Assembly (NCBI RefSeq): GCF_019799965.1
Contig: NZ_JABGCJ010000001.1
Location: forward strand, 372,001 to 436,000
Direction: 5' to 3'
DNA: 64,000 nucleotides
DNA from: Modestobacter italicus
GTDB lineage: Bacteria; Actinomycetota; Actinomycetes; Mycobacteriales; Geodermatophilaceae
Shown: one piece after another, positions 41,529 to 50,992 of the stretch
How positions within the stretch are numbered: position 1 is the first letter of the stretch
Layout of the letters: the number at the start of each line of letters is the position of its first letter
Notes under the pieces: model-generated
Told to the model about the DNA's origin: nothing
Seen by the model: the letters and a program-made list of their open reading frames with translations, nothing else
The model's database searches: none
Translations under genes and position numbers: made by a program

Positions 41529-41650
41529 CTCGTGCTCCTTCCACCGCGCGCCAACAGCGAGCCGGTCGCAGACCTTCCCCACGCCGGTGCAGCCGTTCAT
41601 CGACGCCTCGTGTTCATCCAGCCACGAAACGAGAAAGGACGCGCACAATC

Positions 41651-41675
41651 GAGTGGCTGTCGACCGGCTGGGTAT
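41651..41675 (+). promoter_or_regulatory. SigB-like promoter (GNNT-N15-GGGTAT)
   Basis: GAGT at 41651-41654, 15 bp, then GGGTAT at 41670-41675, matching the stress-sigma consensus recalled from Streptomyces. It lies 57 bp before the DUF4383-like gene, suggesting stress control. Confidence 0.4.
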
Positions 41676-41732
41676 GTCGACCCCGCCGGAGTCCGCCCGG
41701 CCCGGCACCCGACTCCTCCCCGGAGTTCTGCG

Positions 41733-42419
41733 ATGAGCCACGCCCTACACCTGCCCGGTTCCACCACCGACCCCGCGGAGAAGGGCCGGGTGCCCGCAGT
41801 CCAACGGCTCGGCGCGCTCGTCGTCGCCGCGGTCATCGCCACCTTCGGCGTCCTCGGCCTGCTCGACGGGCTGGCCTACTTCTCCACCGACGGCGAGCGG
41901 ATCGCCGGCCTGTCCTCCAACGGGCTGCTGTCCACCATCTCCCTGGTGACCGCCGCCGTCCTGGTCGCGGCCGCGCTGCGCGGCTCCCGGGTCGCCTCGA
42001 CCACGATGCTGGTGGTCGGTGCCCTGTTCCTGGTCTCCGCGCTGGCCAACCTCGCGGTGCTGGAGAGCGAGCTGAACTTCCTGGCGTTCTCCATGGCCAA
42101 CGTCATCTTCTCCGTCGTCGCAGGCCTGGTGCTGCTGACCCTGGGCGCCTACGGCCGGGTCAGCGGCAACCTCCCCACCGACAGCCCGTACCGGGCCGAG
42201 GGCCACGCGACCCCGGACGACGACGAGACCGGCCAGCAGCTGCCCGAGACGCCGGCCGAGCAGGCCGCGGAGCGGGCGATGCGCGAGGCGGAGCTGGCCG
42301 TCATCGGGCACCGGGCCACCGAGGACCAGCAGCGGCGGGTGACGGCCATGGCCCGGGTGCGCACCCGTGGTGACCGTCGCGCCGTGTGGATGTCGTTCGA
42401 CCCCGCGCCCACCCGCTGA
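41733..42419 (+). CDS. Membrane protein, DUF4383-like
   Basis: Protein of 228 residues with four helices (about 25-50, 64-83, 89-108 and 114-138) and a charged cytoplasmic C-terminal half of about 85 residues rich in Glu/Arg (QQLPETPAEQAAERAMREAE). The membrane part resembles DUF4383. Function unknown. Its upstream SigB-like box suggests stress induction. Confidence 0.7.
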   Translation: MSHALHLPGSTTDPAEKGRVPAVQRLGALVVAAVIATFGVLGLLDGLAYFSTDGERIAGLSSNGLLSTISLVTAAVLVAAALRGSRVASTTMLVVGALFLVSALANLAVLESELNFLAFSMANVIFSVVAGLVLLTLGAYGRVSGNLPTDSPYRAEGHATPDDDETGQQLPETPAEQAAERAMREAELAVIGHRATEDQQRRVTAMARVRTRGDRRAVWMSFDPAPTR

Positions 42420-42466
42420 GAGCGGTCGCCCGGCAGCGGGCGCGGGGTCCGGTCGCCGGTGGGAAG

Positions 42467-42472
42467 TAGCCT
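42467..42472 (+). promoter_or_regulatory. -10 box TAGCCT upstream of cobG
   Basis: TAGCCT ends ten bases before ATG 42483, so the 5' leader is at most a few bases. No riboswitch is possible in such a short leader. Confidence 0.45.
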
Positions 42473-42482
42473 CGCGGACGCC

Positions 42483-43682
42483 ATGTCGTCCTCCCCCGCT
42501 CCCGTCGTCGCGCCCGTGCGCGAGCGCGCCGACGCCTGTCCCGGCGCGCTGCAGACCCACGCCGCCGCCGACGGAGGCCTGGCGCGGGTGCGCGTCCCGG
42601 GCGGGGTGCTGACCGCCGAGCAGCTCCGGGTGCTCGCCGCGGCCGCCCGCGAGCTGGGCGATGGGCACCTGGAGCTGACCAGCCGCGGGAACCTGCAGCT
42701 GCGCGGCCTGCCGGTCGGCGCCGAGGGCGAGCTGGGCGGCCGGCTCGCCGCCGCCGGGCTGCTGCCCAGCGACACCCACGAGCGGGTGCGCAACGTGCTG
42801 GCCAGCACGCTGTCGGGCCGCACCGGCGGCGGGCACGTCGACGTCCGGCCGTGGGTCCGCGCCTTCGACGCCGGACTGCGCGCCGACCCGGCGCTGGCCG
42901 AGCTGCCCGGCCGCTTCCTGGCCACCCTGGACGACGGCCGCGGCGACGTCGCCGGCCTCGCCGGGGACGTCGGACTGCTGGCCCTCTCCCCGACCACCGT
43001 GGCCCTGCTGCTCGGCGGGGTCGACTCCGGTCTGCACTGCGCCCCGGACGACGCGGTCGCGCTCGCGCTGGACGCCGCCCGCGCCTTCCTGGCCGAGCGG
43101 GCCGCCCAGGGCTCCACCGCCTGGCGGCTGACCGAGCTCACCGACGGCCCGGCCCGCGTCGACGCCCACCTCGCCCCCGGCCATGTTCGCCAACATGGCC
43201 GGGCAGTGCCGGTGCCCGCGGCGCCGGTGGTGGGGCCGGTGGGGGCGGCGATGCAGGTCGACGGGCGGACGGCGCTGATCGGCGTCGTCCCGCTCGGGCG
43301 GCTCTCCGCCGACCAGGCCGACCTGCTCGCCCGGCTCGCCGCGGAGGTGCAGCTGACCCCGTGGCGCAGCGTCGTCGTCCCCGACCTGGCCGAGGACGCG
43401 GTGGACGACGCCGCCGTCGACCTCTTCCGCACCGGGATCGTCTTCGACGAGGCCAGCCCCTGGCTGCAGGTGACCACCTGCGCCGGCCGTCCGGGCTGCG
43501 CGAAGTCCCTGGCCGACGTCCGTGCCGACGCGATGGCCGCCGTCGCCTCGCGGGCACTGCCGGCCGGCGGCGCCCGACAGCACTGGGCCGGCTGCGAACG
43601 CCGCTGCGGCCGACCACAGGGCGGGGTCGTCGACGTCGTCGCGACACCGGCCGGCTACGACATCCGGATCGAGAAGGACTGA
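42483..43682 (+). CDS. cobG: Precorrin-3B synthase
   Basis: Oxygen-dependent monooxygenase of the aerobic corrin pathway, related to nitrite/sulfite reductases, 399 residues. [18 protein letters not shown] is the siroheme/substrate-type block of the N-half. The 4Fe-4S cysteines appear as CAGRPGC and [12 protein letters not shown] in the C-half. A 28-bp palindromic repeat is embedded in frame near codons 232-241 ([10 protein letters not shown]), apparently as an insertion in a variable loop. It is followed directly by cobH (stop and ATG share TGATG). Confidence 0.9.
   Translation: MSSSPAPVVAPVRERADACPGALQTHAAADGGLARVRVPGGVLTAEQLRVLAAAARELGDGHLELTSRGNLQLRGLPVGAEGELGGRLAAAGLLPSDTHERVRNVLASTLSGRTGGGHVDVRPWVRAFDAGLRADPALAELPGRFLATLDDGRGDVAGLAGDVGLLALSPTTVALLLGGVDSGLHCAPDDAVALALDAARAFLAERAAQGSTAWRLTELTDGPARVDAHLAPGHVRQHGRAVPVPAAPVVGPVGAAMQVDGRTALIGVVPLGRLSADQADLLARLAAEVQLTPWRSVVVPDLAEDAVDDAAVDLFRTGIVFDEASPWLQVTTCAGRPGCAKSLADVRADAMAAVASRALPAGGARQHWAGCERRCGRPQGGVVDVVATPAGYDIRIEKD
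43176..43203. repeat. Palindromic repeat, copy 1 (inside cobG)
   Basis: CCCGGCCATGTT (43176-43187) and AACATGGCCGGG (43192-43203) form a perfect 12-bp inverted repeat around CGCC. A near-identical palindrome occurs at 44303-44326. Confidence 0.85.
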
Positions 43683-44302
43683 TGTACGACTACGAGCACG
43701 ACGGCGCCGAGATCTACCGGCAGTCCTTCGCCACCATCCGGGCCGAGGCGGACCTCTCCGGGCTGCCCGAGGACGTCGCCCAGGTGGCGGTCCGGATGAT
43801 CCACGCCTGCGGGCAGGTCGACCTGGTCGCCGACGTGGCGTTCTCCCCGGACGTCGTCCGGGCCGGTCGCAAGGCGCTGGAGTCCGGCGCCCCGGTGCTC
43901 TGCGACGCGCAGATGGTGGCCTCCGGGGTGACCCGCAAGCGGCTGCCGGCGTTCAACGAGGTCGTCTGCACCCTCAACGACCCGCGCACCCCCGACCTCG
44001 CCCGGGAGATGGGCACCACCCGCACCGCGGCGGCGATGCACCTGTGGGGCGACCGGCTGGACGGCGCCGTCGTCGCCATCGGCAACGCCCCGACCGCGCT
44101 GTTCCACCTGCTGGAGATGATCCGCGACGGCGCACCCCGCCCGGCCGCGGTGATCGGCATCCCGGTGGGCTTCATCGGCGCGGTGGAGTCGAAGGAGGCA
44201 CTCACCGTCTCGGACCTGGAGTTCCTCGTCGTCCGCGGCCGGCGCGGGGGCAGCGCGATCACCGCCGCCGCCGTCAACGCGATCGCGAGCACCGCCGAAT
44301 GA
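43682..44302 (+). CDS. cobH: Precorrin-8X methylmutase
   Basis: Moves the C11 methyl group to C12 to give hydrogenobyrinate. 206 residues with [30 protein letters not shown] containing the catalytic His, [18 protein letters not shown] and [12 protein letters not shown], all family signatures. ATG overlaps the cobG stop. The second palindromic repeat starts right after its stop. Confidence 0.95.
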   Translation: MYDYEHDGAEIYRQSFATIRAEADLSGLPEDVAQVAVRMIHACGQVDLVADVAFSPDVVRAGRKALESGAPVLCDAQMVASGVTRKRLPAFNEVVCTLNDPRTPDLAREMGTTRTAAAMHLWGDRLDGAVVAIGNAPTALFHLLEMIRDGAPRPAAVIGIPVGFIGAVESKEALTVSDLEFLVVRGRRGGSAITAAAVNAIASTAE

Positions 44303-44326
44303 CGGCCATGTTGGCCAACATGGCCG
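44303..44326. repeat. Palindromic repeat, copy 2 (cobH-cobIJ gap)
   Basis: The 24-bp sequence is a perfect palindrome (half-site CGGCCATGTTGG). It shares the CGGCCATGTT arms with copy 1 and fills most of the 37-bp gap before cobIJ. Confidence 0.85.
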
Positions 44327-44339
44327 GACGGGGTGCCGC

Positions 44340-45833
44340 GTGAGCGGGCGGCTGTACGGGGTCGGGCTGGGGCCCGGCGACCCGGAGCTGGTGACGGTCA
44401 AGGCCGCCCGGCTGATCGGTGCGGCGGACGTCGTGGCCTTCCACGCCGCCCAGCACGGCCGCTCGGTCGCCCGCGGCCTGGCCGCCCCGTACCTACGCGA
44501 GGGGCAGGTCGAGGAGCTGCTGGTCTACCCGGTGACCACCGAGACCACCGACCACCCCGGCGGCTACCAGGGCGCGATCGACGAGTTCTACGAGACCGCC
44601 GCCGCCCGGCTGGCCGCCCACCTGGACGCCGGCCGGGACGTCGTCGTCCTCGCCGAGGGCGACCCGTTCTTCTACGGCTCCTACATGCACATGCACAAGC
44701 GGCTGGCCCACCGGTACCCGACCGAGGTGGTGCCCGGCGTGACCAGCGTCAGCGGCGCCGCCGCGGTGCTCGGCCGGCCGCTGGTCGAGCGGGACGAGGT
44801 GCTCACCGTGCTGCCCGGCACGCTCCCCGCCGACGAGCTCGCCGAGTGGCTGGCGACCACCGACTCGGCCGCGGTGATGAAGCTGGGCCGCACGTTCACC
44901 AACGTCCGCGAGGCGTTCGACGCGGCCGGGGTGCTCGACCGCGCCTGGTACGTGGAGCGCGCGACCACCGACCGGCAGCGGGTGGCGCCGCTGGCCGAGG
45001 TCGACCCGGAGACCGTCCCCTACTTCTCGCTGGCCCTGCTGCCCAGCCAGCTCACCGGCCCGGGCAACGACCCCGAGCGCACCGAGGACACCCTGCCGCG
45101 CACCGGCGAGGTGGTCGTCGTCGGGCTGGGGCCGGGCAAGCGCGCCTGGACGACGCCGGAGACCGCCGAGGCGCTGGCCCAGGCCGACGACCTGATCGGC
45201 TACGGGCCCTACCTGGACCGGGTGCCGGCCAACCCGCGGCAGGCCCGGTACCCCAGCGACAACCGTGTCGAGGCCGAGCGGGCCGCGCACGCGCTGCAGC
45301 TGGCCCGCTCCGGACGCCGGGTGGCCGTGGTCTCCAGCGGTGACCCGGGCGTCTTCGCGATGGCCGCTGCGGTGCTCGAGGTGGCGGCCGAGAGCTTCCC
45401 CGACGTCGAGGTACGGGTGCTCCCAGGGCTCACCGCCGCCCAGGCGGTGGCCTCGAAGGTGGGCGCCCCGCTCGGCCACGACTTCGCGGTCATCTCGCTG
45501 TCCGACGTGCTCAAGCCCTGGGACGTCGTGCTCGACCGGCTGCGCGCCGTGGCCACCGCCGACCTGGTGGTCGCCCTCTACAACCCACGGTCGAAGGCCC
45601 GGCCGCACCAGCTGGGCGAGGCGACGAAGGTGCTGCTGGACGTGAAGCCGCCGGAGACCGTCGTCGTGGTCGGCCGGGACGTCGGCGGGCCGCAGGAGTC
45701 CCTCACCGTCACCACCCTCGGCGACTTCGACCCAGAGACGGTCGACATGCGCTGCCTGGTGATGGTCGGCTCGTCACAGACCCGGGTGACACCGTCCGGT
45801 CAGGTCTTCACCTCCCGCCGCTACCCGGGCTGA
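44340..45833 (+). CDS. cobIJ: CobI-CobJ fusion: precorrin-2 C20- and precorrin-3B C17-methyltransferase
   Basis: Two SAM-dependent tetrapyrrole methylases in one chain of 497 residues. The CobI half (about 1-245) begins LYGVGLGPGDPELVTVKA and has VLAEGDPFFYGSYMHM. The CobJ half (about 255-497) begins VVVVGLGPGKRAWTTPE and has VVSSGDPGVFAMAA and LYNPRSKARPHQL. The same fusion is known from mycobacteria. GTG start 37 bp after cobH; with cobG it forms one + strand unit for the early ring-contraction steps. Confidence 0.95.
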   Translation: MSGRLYGVGLGPGDPELVTVKAARLIGAADVVAFHAAQHGRSVARGLAAPYLREGQVEELLVYPVTTETTDHPGGYQGAIDEFYETAAARLAAHLDAGRDVVVLAEGDPFFYGSYMHMHKRLAHRYPTEVVPGVTSVSGAAAVLGRPLVERDEVLTVLPGTLPADELAEWLATTDSAAVMKLGRTFTNVREAFDAAGVLDRAWYVERATTDRQRVAPLAEVDPETVPYFSLALLPSQLTGPGNDPERTEDTLPRTGEVVVVGLGPGKRAWTTPETAEALAQADDLIGYGPYLDRVPANPRQARYPSDNRVEAERAAHALQLARSGRRVAVVSSGDPGVFAMAAAVLEVAAESFPDVEVRVLPGLTAAQAVASKVGAPLGHDFAVISLSDVLKPWDVVLDRLRAVATADLVVALYNPRSKARPHQLGEATKVLLDVKPPETVVVVGRDVGGPQESLTVTTLGDFDPETVDMRCLVMVGSSQTRVTPSGQVFTSRRYPG

Positions 45834-45846
45834 CGAGGGGACCATC

Positions 45847-46263
45847 GTGCGCGCCGGTCTCGTGCTCCTCCTGCTCGGCGTGGTGCTGACCGGCTGCACC
45901 GGGCCCATCGGGCGCGCCTGCACCGAGATGGCCGTCATGGTCGACGTGCGCGTGGACACCACGGCGCTCGACCTGCCGGCCGGGGCGACCGGGCGGGTCT
46001 GCCTGGACGACGAGTGCACGGACGTCGTCGTCGGCGCCGACCCTCTCTCCTTCTACCCGCAGGGCGTGTGGTGGGGACGCGACGTCCCGGACCTCGAGAC
46101 GGTGCAGATCTCGCTCACCCTCGCCGACCCTGCCGGCACCCAGCTGTGGGCAGGCTCGGCGGCCGTCGACACCGAGGTGGTCGAACCCAACGGCCCCGGC
46201 TGCGGGCAGACCACGGTCCTGCCCGAGCTGCACGCGACCCCGGACGGCCGGCTCCGCACCTGA
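45847..46263 (+). CDS. Hypothetical lipoprotein
   Basis: Protein of 138 residues with a short lipoprotein signal (LLLLGVVLTGC, Cys17), several further Cys (RACTE, VCLDDECTD, GPGCGQ) and a beta-rich mature part. No family recognised. GTG 45847 lies 13 bp after cobIJ, so it could be co-transcribed with the cob genes; a strong terminator covers its stop. Confidence 0.7.
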   Translation: MRAGLVLLLLGVVLTGCTGPIGRACTEMAVMVDVRVDTTALDLPAGATGRVCLDDECTDVVVGADPLSFYPQGVWWGRDVPDLETVQISLTLADPAGTQLWAGSAAVDTEVVEPNGPGCGQTTVLPELHATPDGRLRT

Positions 46264-46291
46264 GGGGCCGAAGTCGCGACTTCGGCCCCTC
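46262..46291. terminator. 15-bp perfect palindrome at the lipoprotein stop
   Basis: GAGGGGCCGAAGTCG (46262-46276) is followed directly by its reverse complement (46277-46291). It begins inside the TGA stop codon of the lipoprotein gene. Confidence 0.75.
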
Positions 46292-46330
46292 GCCGGAACA
46301 GCGCGGGACCGTTGGTGCTTGCACCACGTC

Positions 46331-47566
46331 GTGCCCCGTCGTGAACTCGCCCGGCCCGCCGCCTTCTGGACGGTCGCCGTCCTGCTGGTGCTGATGCTCG
46401 CCGCGTCCGGGGTCCCCTCACCGCTGTACCGGGTGTACGCCGAGCGGTTCGGGTTCGGCTCCGGCGTGATCACCGTGGTCTTCGCCGTCTACGCCTTCGC
46501 CCTCCTGCTGTCACTGCTGGTGGTCGGCGCGCTGTCCGACCACGTCGGCCGCCGGCCGGTGCTCGCCGCCGCCCTGGTGCTGGAGGCGGTGTCGATGGTG
46601 CTGTTCCTGGCCGCGGACGGCGTGGGCTGGCTGCTGGCCGCCCGGGTGGTCCAGGGGCTGGCCACCGGCGCGATGACCGGCGCGTTCGGCGCCGCACTGC
46701 TGGACCTGCAGCGCCCGGAGCGTCCGCTCGGCCCGCTGGTCAACTCCGCCGCCCCCGGGCTGGGGCTCTCGCTCGGCGCGGTCGGCGCCGGGGTGGCCGT
46801 CGAGTTCCTGCCCTCGCCCACCAGCTGGGTGTTCGGCCTGCTCACCGCGCTGTGCCTGGTCGCCGCCGTCGGCGTGTGGGTGTTCCTGCCGGAGTCCTCG
46901 CCGCGGCTGCCCGGCGCCCGGGCGTCGCTGCGGCCCACCGTGCACGTGCCGGCCTCGCAGCGGCGGGTGTTCCTCGTCGTCCTGCCCTGCCTGGTCGCCA
47001 CCTGGGCGCTCGGTGGGCTGTACGCCTCGCTCGGCCCGTCGCTGGTGGCCGGTGTCTTCGACGTGCAGGACCACGTGGTCGGCAGCCTGGTGATCCTGGC
47101 GCTCAACGGCACCGGCCTGGTGGGCTCGCTGTCCACGCGCGGCGTCGCCCCGGCGAAGGCGATGGTGACCGGCGCACTGGTGTTCGCCGGCGGGGTCGGT
47201 GGCACGGTCGCCGCGCTCACGGCCGGGTCACTGCCGGCCTTCTTCGTCACCACGGTGGTCTCCGGCTTCGGCTTCGGCGCCGCCTTCCTCGGCGCGATGT
47301 CCACCGTGACCCAGGGCGTGGCCCCCGGCCAGCGGGCCGCGCTGCTGTCGGCGGTCTTCACCGCCAGCTACCTGGCCTTCAGCGTGCCGGCGATCGCGGC
47401 GGGCGTCGCTGCGGGGCACGTCGGCCTGGAACGGACGGCGCAGGTCTACGGGGTCGCCGTGATCGTGCTGGCGCTGCTGGCGGTGGCCGGGTTGGCCGTG
47501 CACGCGCGCCGCCCGGCCGCCGATTCGACGACGCTCCCCGCCCTGGCGCGCAGTTCCGCGGACTGA
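46331..47566 (+). CDS. MFS transporter
   Basis: Twelve-helix major facilitator protein of 411 residues. SGVPSPLYRVYAERFGFGSGVITVVFAVYA and ALSDHVGRRPVL (the motif A loop between helices 2 and 3) identify it; FGAALLDLQRP and GVWVFLPESSPR are also typical. Substrate unknown. GTG 46331 preferred over TTG 46319. Confidence 0.88.
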   Translation: MPRRELARPAAFWTVAVLLVLMLAASGVPSPLYRVYAERFGFGSGVITVVFAVYAFALLLSLLVVGALSDHVGRRPVLAAALVLEAVSMVLFLAADGVGWLLAARVVQGLATGAMTGAFGAALLDLQRPERPLGPLVNSAAPGLGLSLGAVGAGVAVEFLPSPTSWVFGLLTALCLVAAVGVWVFLPESSPRLPGARASLRPTVHVPASQRRVFLVVLPCLVATWALGGLYASLGPSLVAGVFDVQDHVVGSLVILALNGTGLVGSLSTRGVAPAKAMVTGALVFAGGVGGTVAALTAGSLPAFFVTTVVSGFGFGAAFLGAMSTVTQGVAPGQRAALLSAVFTASYLAFSVPAIAAGVAAGHVGLERTAQVYGVAVIVLALLAVAGLAVHARRPAADSTTLPALARSSAD

Positions 47567-47581
47567 CCGAGACCCTCTGGC

Positions 47582-47626
47582 GACGCTTGTGCTCTGCTGC
47601 CCCCTGGGCAGCAGAGCACAAGCGTC
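47582..47626. terminator. 21-bp perfect hairpin, bidirectional terminator
   Basis: Arms 47582-47602 and 47606-47626 pair without a mismatch around CCT. It stands between the convergent MFS and GTPase genes, 15 and 25 bp from their stops. Confidence 0.85.
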
Positions 47627-47651
47627 ATCGCCCCTCGACTCCCGCGGCCGG

Positions 47652-49235
47652 TCAGCTGCCGGCGCGGGTCACCGCCGCGCAGAAGCGGGCATGGTCGGCG
47701 CGGGCCTCGCCCAGCGGCTCGATCACCTCGGCCTCGGCCACCTCGCCGACCCGGTCAAGCAGCCGGCGGCGCACCTGCCGGGCCCGCCGCCTGGCCCCGG
47801 CCCGGACCAGCGGCCGGGCCACCAGCGCCAGCAGCAGGCCGGCGAGCAGGCCGCCGACCAGCAGCAGCGTGGGCAGCGGGATGCCCTCGACCCGGGGCAG
47901 CGGCACGACGTCGTCCAGCTGGAGCAGGCCCAGCCCGACCAGGCCGAGCAGCCACAGCGCCCCGGCCAGCGCGACCAGCACCAGCACCCACTGCAGCCCG
48001 CCGACGGTGCGCTGCCACAGCGGAGTGCGGTCCGGGCCCAGGTCGGTGCCGGCGACGGCGCGGTCGAGCTGGTCGGCCAGCCGCTCCTCGGAGAACTCCG
48101 CGGTGCGGCGCAGCTCGTCCCGCCAGGCCTGCGGCAGCCCCTGCCCGGCGGCGTCCCTGGCCCGGCGCAGCGCCGCACCGAGCGCCGCCTGCTGCACGGC
48201 CCCGGCCTGCGGGAGGGAGCTCCGCGCGGCCTCGCTGCCCAGGTGCAACCGGCTGAGCGGGTCGGCCTTCAGCTTCGACGTCCAGCGGAGCACCGGCCAG
48301 CCGGTGTGCTGGTTGCCGCGGCGGCGGGCCGAGCGCTCCACGGCGGTGACCACCGCGGGCACGCCGGCGGCGTCGGCGAGGGCCGCGGTGAGCCCCGCGC
48401 GCTCGGCCGGCTCACGGCTGCGGTCGTCCCCGGCGTCCGGTGCGCAGTGGGCCGACAGGGCCCGCGCCGCGCCCCGGGCGTCGGCGGCCAGCCGGTCGGT
48501 GGCGGCCCGGCGGGCGGACACCCGGCGGGCCAGCTCGGCGCGCAGCTCGGGCAGCCCGGCGCCGGTGCGGGCGGCGGTGGGCACGATCGGCGTCGCCGCC
48601 AGCCCCTCCCGGTCCAGCAGCCCGCGCAGGTCGGCCAGGCAGGCCGCGGCGGCGGCCTCGTCGAGCCGGTCGACCTGGTTGAGCACCACCACCAGCACCC
48701 CGGCGTGCCCGGCCAGCGGCGCCAGGTACCGCTGGTGGACCGCTGCGTCGGCGTACTTCTGCGGGTCGAGCACCCAGACCAGCACGTCGACCAGCTCGAC
48801 CAGCCGGTCGACCTCCAGCCGGTTCTCCAGCCGGATGCTGTCGTGGTCGGGCAGGTCGAGCAGCACCAGCCCGTCCAGCGCAGGGTCGCCCGCCTCGACC
48901 CGGTGGCGCCGGGGCACCTGGAGCCAGTCGAGCAGCCGGTCCGCGCCGTCCGGGCCCCACACGCTGGCGTGCGCGACGCCGGTGGTCGGCCGGCGGACGC
49001 CGGGTGTGCTCACCTCGGCGCCGGACAGCGCGTTGAACAGCGTGGACTTCCCGCTCCCGGTCGCCCCGGCCAGCGCGACGACCGAGGCGTCGCCCAGCGC
49101 CTCGCGGGCACCGGCCTTGGCCAGCAGCGCGCGGGCGCTGCCCACCTCCGGCACCTCGAGCCGACCCTCGGCGACCTCCACCGCCTCGCGCAGCGCGGTC
49201 AGCCGATCGGTCAGGGAGACCTCCCGACGCCTCAC
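47652..49235 (-). CDS. Membrane-anchored GTPase (Era/YfjP-like), second of a pair
   Basis: Protein of 527 residues. The G domain has G1 GATGSGKST, G2-region RRPTTGVAHASV, G3 DLPDHDS and G4 NQVDRLD. The middle is helical, and two hydrophobic helices lie at about 390-450 (WVLVLVALAGALWLLGLVGL and LPTLLLVGGLLAGLLLALVA). Adjacent paired GTPases like these are common in actinobacteria and may remodel or sense membranes. GTG start overlaps the first GTPase stop by GTGA. Confidence 0.88.
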   Translation of the reverse strand: MRRREVSLTDRLTALREAVEVAEGRLEVPEVGSARALLAKAGAREALGDASVVALAGATGSGKSTLFNALSGAEVSTPGVRRPTTGVAHASVWGPDGADRLLDWLQVPRRHRVEAGDPALDGLVLLDLPDHDSIRLENRLEVDRLVELVDVLVWVLDPQKYADAAVHQRYLAPLAGHAGVLVVVLNQVDRLDEAAAAACLADLRGLLDREGLAATPIVPTAARTGAGLPELRAELARRVSARRAATDRLAADARGAARALSAHCAPDAGDDRSREPAERAGLTAALADAAGVPAVVTAVERSARRRGNQHTGWPVLRWTSKLKADPLSRLHLGSEAARSSLPQAGAVQQAALGAALRRARDAAGQGLPQAWRDELRRTAEFSEERLADQLDRAVAGTDLGPDRTPLWQRTVGGLQWVLVLVALAGALWLLGLVGLGLLQLDDVVPLPRVEGIPLPTLLLVGGLLAGLLLALVARPLVRAGARRRARQVRRRLLDRVGEVAEAEVIEPLGEARADHARFCAAVTRAGS

Positions 49236-50932
49236 GCGACGGCCCGGCGGGCGTCGGTCAGCGCGGCGACCGCGGCACGCAGCTCGGCAGCCGCACCCGG
49301 CTGCGGTGCGGCGTCGTCGAGCAGCGCGTCGAACCGGCCCTGCTCGGCGCGCAGCAGCCGCGCGGCCCGGGCGTCGAGGTCGGCCCGGGCACGCGCGGCC
49401 AGCTCGCGCACCGCGGCGTCCCCGAACACCGCCTCCAGCACCCGCTGGCCGATCGCGGTGGTGCCGCCGGCGACCACGACCTCCGCCCCGGACAGCCCCG
49501 CGGTGGAGGCGAAGACGGCGACCATGACCACCGCGCCCGCGCCGTTGACGCCCCAGGAGAGCAGCCGGGCCCGGGAGCGTTTCCCCGCGCCCTCGCTGCG
49601 CACGAGCTCCAGCACGTGGCCCTGCCAGGCCCGCACCTCGTCGGCCGAGGCGCCGGCGAAGGAGGGCGAGACGCCGTCCAGCTCGATCTCCCGGCCGTCC
49701 AGCAGGCTGATGCCGCCGGGCAGGGTGCGCCAGCTGGTCACCGTCGTCTCCGCCGCCCGGTCGGCCTCGGCGCGGAGCAGCAGCTCCACCCCGGACTCCA
49801 GGGCCCCGGTCAGGTCGGCGGCGGGCGTCGCGCGGCCGGTGAACGCAGCGGTCACCCGGTCGCGGATCCGGCCGACCTGACCCTGCAGGCTGCGCATCCA
49901 CTCGCCGGTGCCGACGAACTCCTGCCAGCGGGACAGCACCTCCCCGCGCAGCAGGCTCCCGTTGCCGACCGCCTCGTCGATCGCCGCGCGGGCCCGCGCG
50001 TAGGCGGCGTCGGCGGCGGTGGACAGCGCCTCGGCGGCGACCGCCTGCTCCTCGACACCGGCGACGACGACGTCCACCCGGTCGCCCAGGCTCTCCAGCG
50101 CCCCGGCGAGGGTCTGCCGGACGACGGCGGCGCGCTGCTCGGCGTCGGCAGCCAGCCCGTGCAGCCAGTCGCGCAGCGGGGCGACCTGGTCCTCGGGGAG
50201 GAAGCCGTCGACCAGTGGCCGCTCCTCGATCACGAACAACCGGGCGCCGGCCAGCCGCGCCCGCTGCAGCATCCCGGCCAGGTCGTCGGCCACCTCGCGC
50301 ACCGCCTCCGGCGGCACCCGGTCCAGGACGACGGCCAGCGCGGTGCCCCGCTCCTGCGCCGTCCGCAGCAGGTCCCAGGGAACGGCGTCGGCGTAGCGGG
50401 CCGCGGTGGTGACGAACACCCACAGGTCGGCCGCGGCGAGCAGCTGCCCGGCCAGGTCGCGGTTGGCCTCGACCACCGAGTCGACGTCCGGGGCGTCGAT
50501 GAGCGCCAGCCCCGGCGGCAGGCCCTCGTGGGTGACCAGCTGGAGCCCACCGGGGCCGGCCTCGCCACCGGTGGTGCGGGTGAGCCCGGGCAGAACCCGG
50601 TCGCCGGCGAACGCGGCCCGGTCGGCCGGCGCGCAGACCAGCACCGGCGCCCGGGTCGTCGGGCGGAGCACGCCGGGGGTGGTCACCCGGGCCCGCAGCA
50701 CGCTGTTGACCAGCGTCGACTTGCCGGCGCCGGTGGATCCCCCGACCACGGTGAGCAGCGGGGCGTCCAGGTCGCGCAGGCGCGGGAGCAGGTAGTCGTC
50801 GACCTGGTCGACGACGGCGTGCGCGGTGCGGGCGGCGGCGTCCCGGCCGGACGTGTCCAGGCCCAGCGGTGCCGCAGCGACCCGGTCGCGGAGCAGCTGG
50901 AGGGCGTCGGGCAGCCCGGTCGGGGTGGTCAT
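49232..50932 (-). CDS. Dynamin-like large GTPase, first of a pair
   Basis: Protein of 566 residues. G1 GGSTGAGKST is near residue 55, G2-region LRPTTRAPVLV, G3 DAPDVDS, and a G4 that deviates (VLDRVPPE instead of NKxD), so nucleotide specificity is uncertain. A long helical stalk of about 250 residues follows, with a hydrophobic stretch near 460-500 (WGVNGAGAVVMVAVFASTAGLSGAEVVVAGG-type). It likely works with the downstream GTPase as a hetero-oligomer, like DynA/DynB-type proteins; that link is inference. Confidence 0.85.
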   Translation of the reverse strand: MTTPTGLPDALQLLRDRVAAAPLGLDTSGRDAAARTAHAVVDQVDDYLLPRLRDLDAPLLTVVGGSTGAGKSTLVNSVLRARVTTPGVLRPTTRAPVLVCAPADRAAFAGDRVLPGLTRTTGGEAGPGGLQLVTHEGLPPGLALIDAPDVDSVVEANRDLAGQLLAAADLWVFVTTAARYADAVPWDLLRTAQERGTALAVVLDRVPPEAVREVADDLAGMLQRARLAGARLFVIEERPLVDGFLPEDQVAPLRDWLHGLAADAEQRAAVVRQTLAGALESLGDRVDVVVAGVEEQAVAAEALSTAADAAYARARAAIDEAVGNGSLLRGEVLSRWQEFVGTGEWMRSLQGQVGRIRDRVTAAFTGRATPAADLTGALESGVELLLRAEADRAAETTVTSWRTLPGGISLLDGREIELDGVSPSFAGASADEVRAWQGHVLELVRSEGAGKRSRARLLSWGVNGAGAVVMVAVFASTAGLSGAEVVVAGGTTAIGQRVLEAVFGDAAVRELAARARADLDARAARLLRAEQGRFDALLDDAAPQPGAAAELRAAVAALTDARRAVA

Positions 50933-50992
50933 GCCCGGATCTTGCCCGGGACGCCGTCCGCTCACCCCTCGCGGTCTCAGCCCTCGGACCTC

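Noticed and set aside
41202-41741. Longer start for the TPR protein at 41741
   Set aside because: The extension covers the promoter region of the next gene, and AGGAG stands directly before ATG 41528.
42421-42482. Cobalamin riboswitch upstream of cobG
   Set aside because: The gap is only 63 bp and no B12-box sequence is present.
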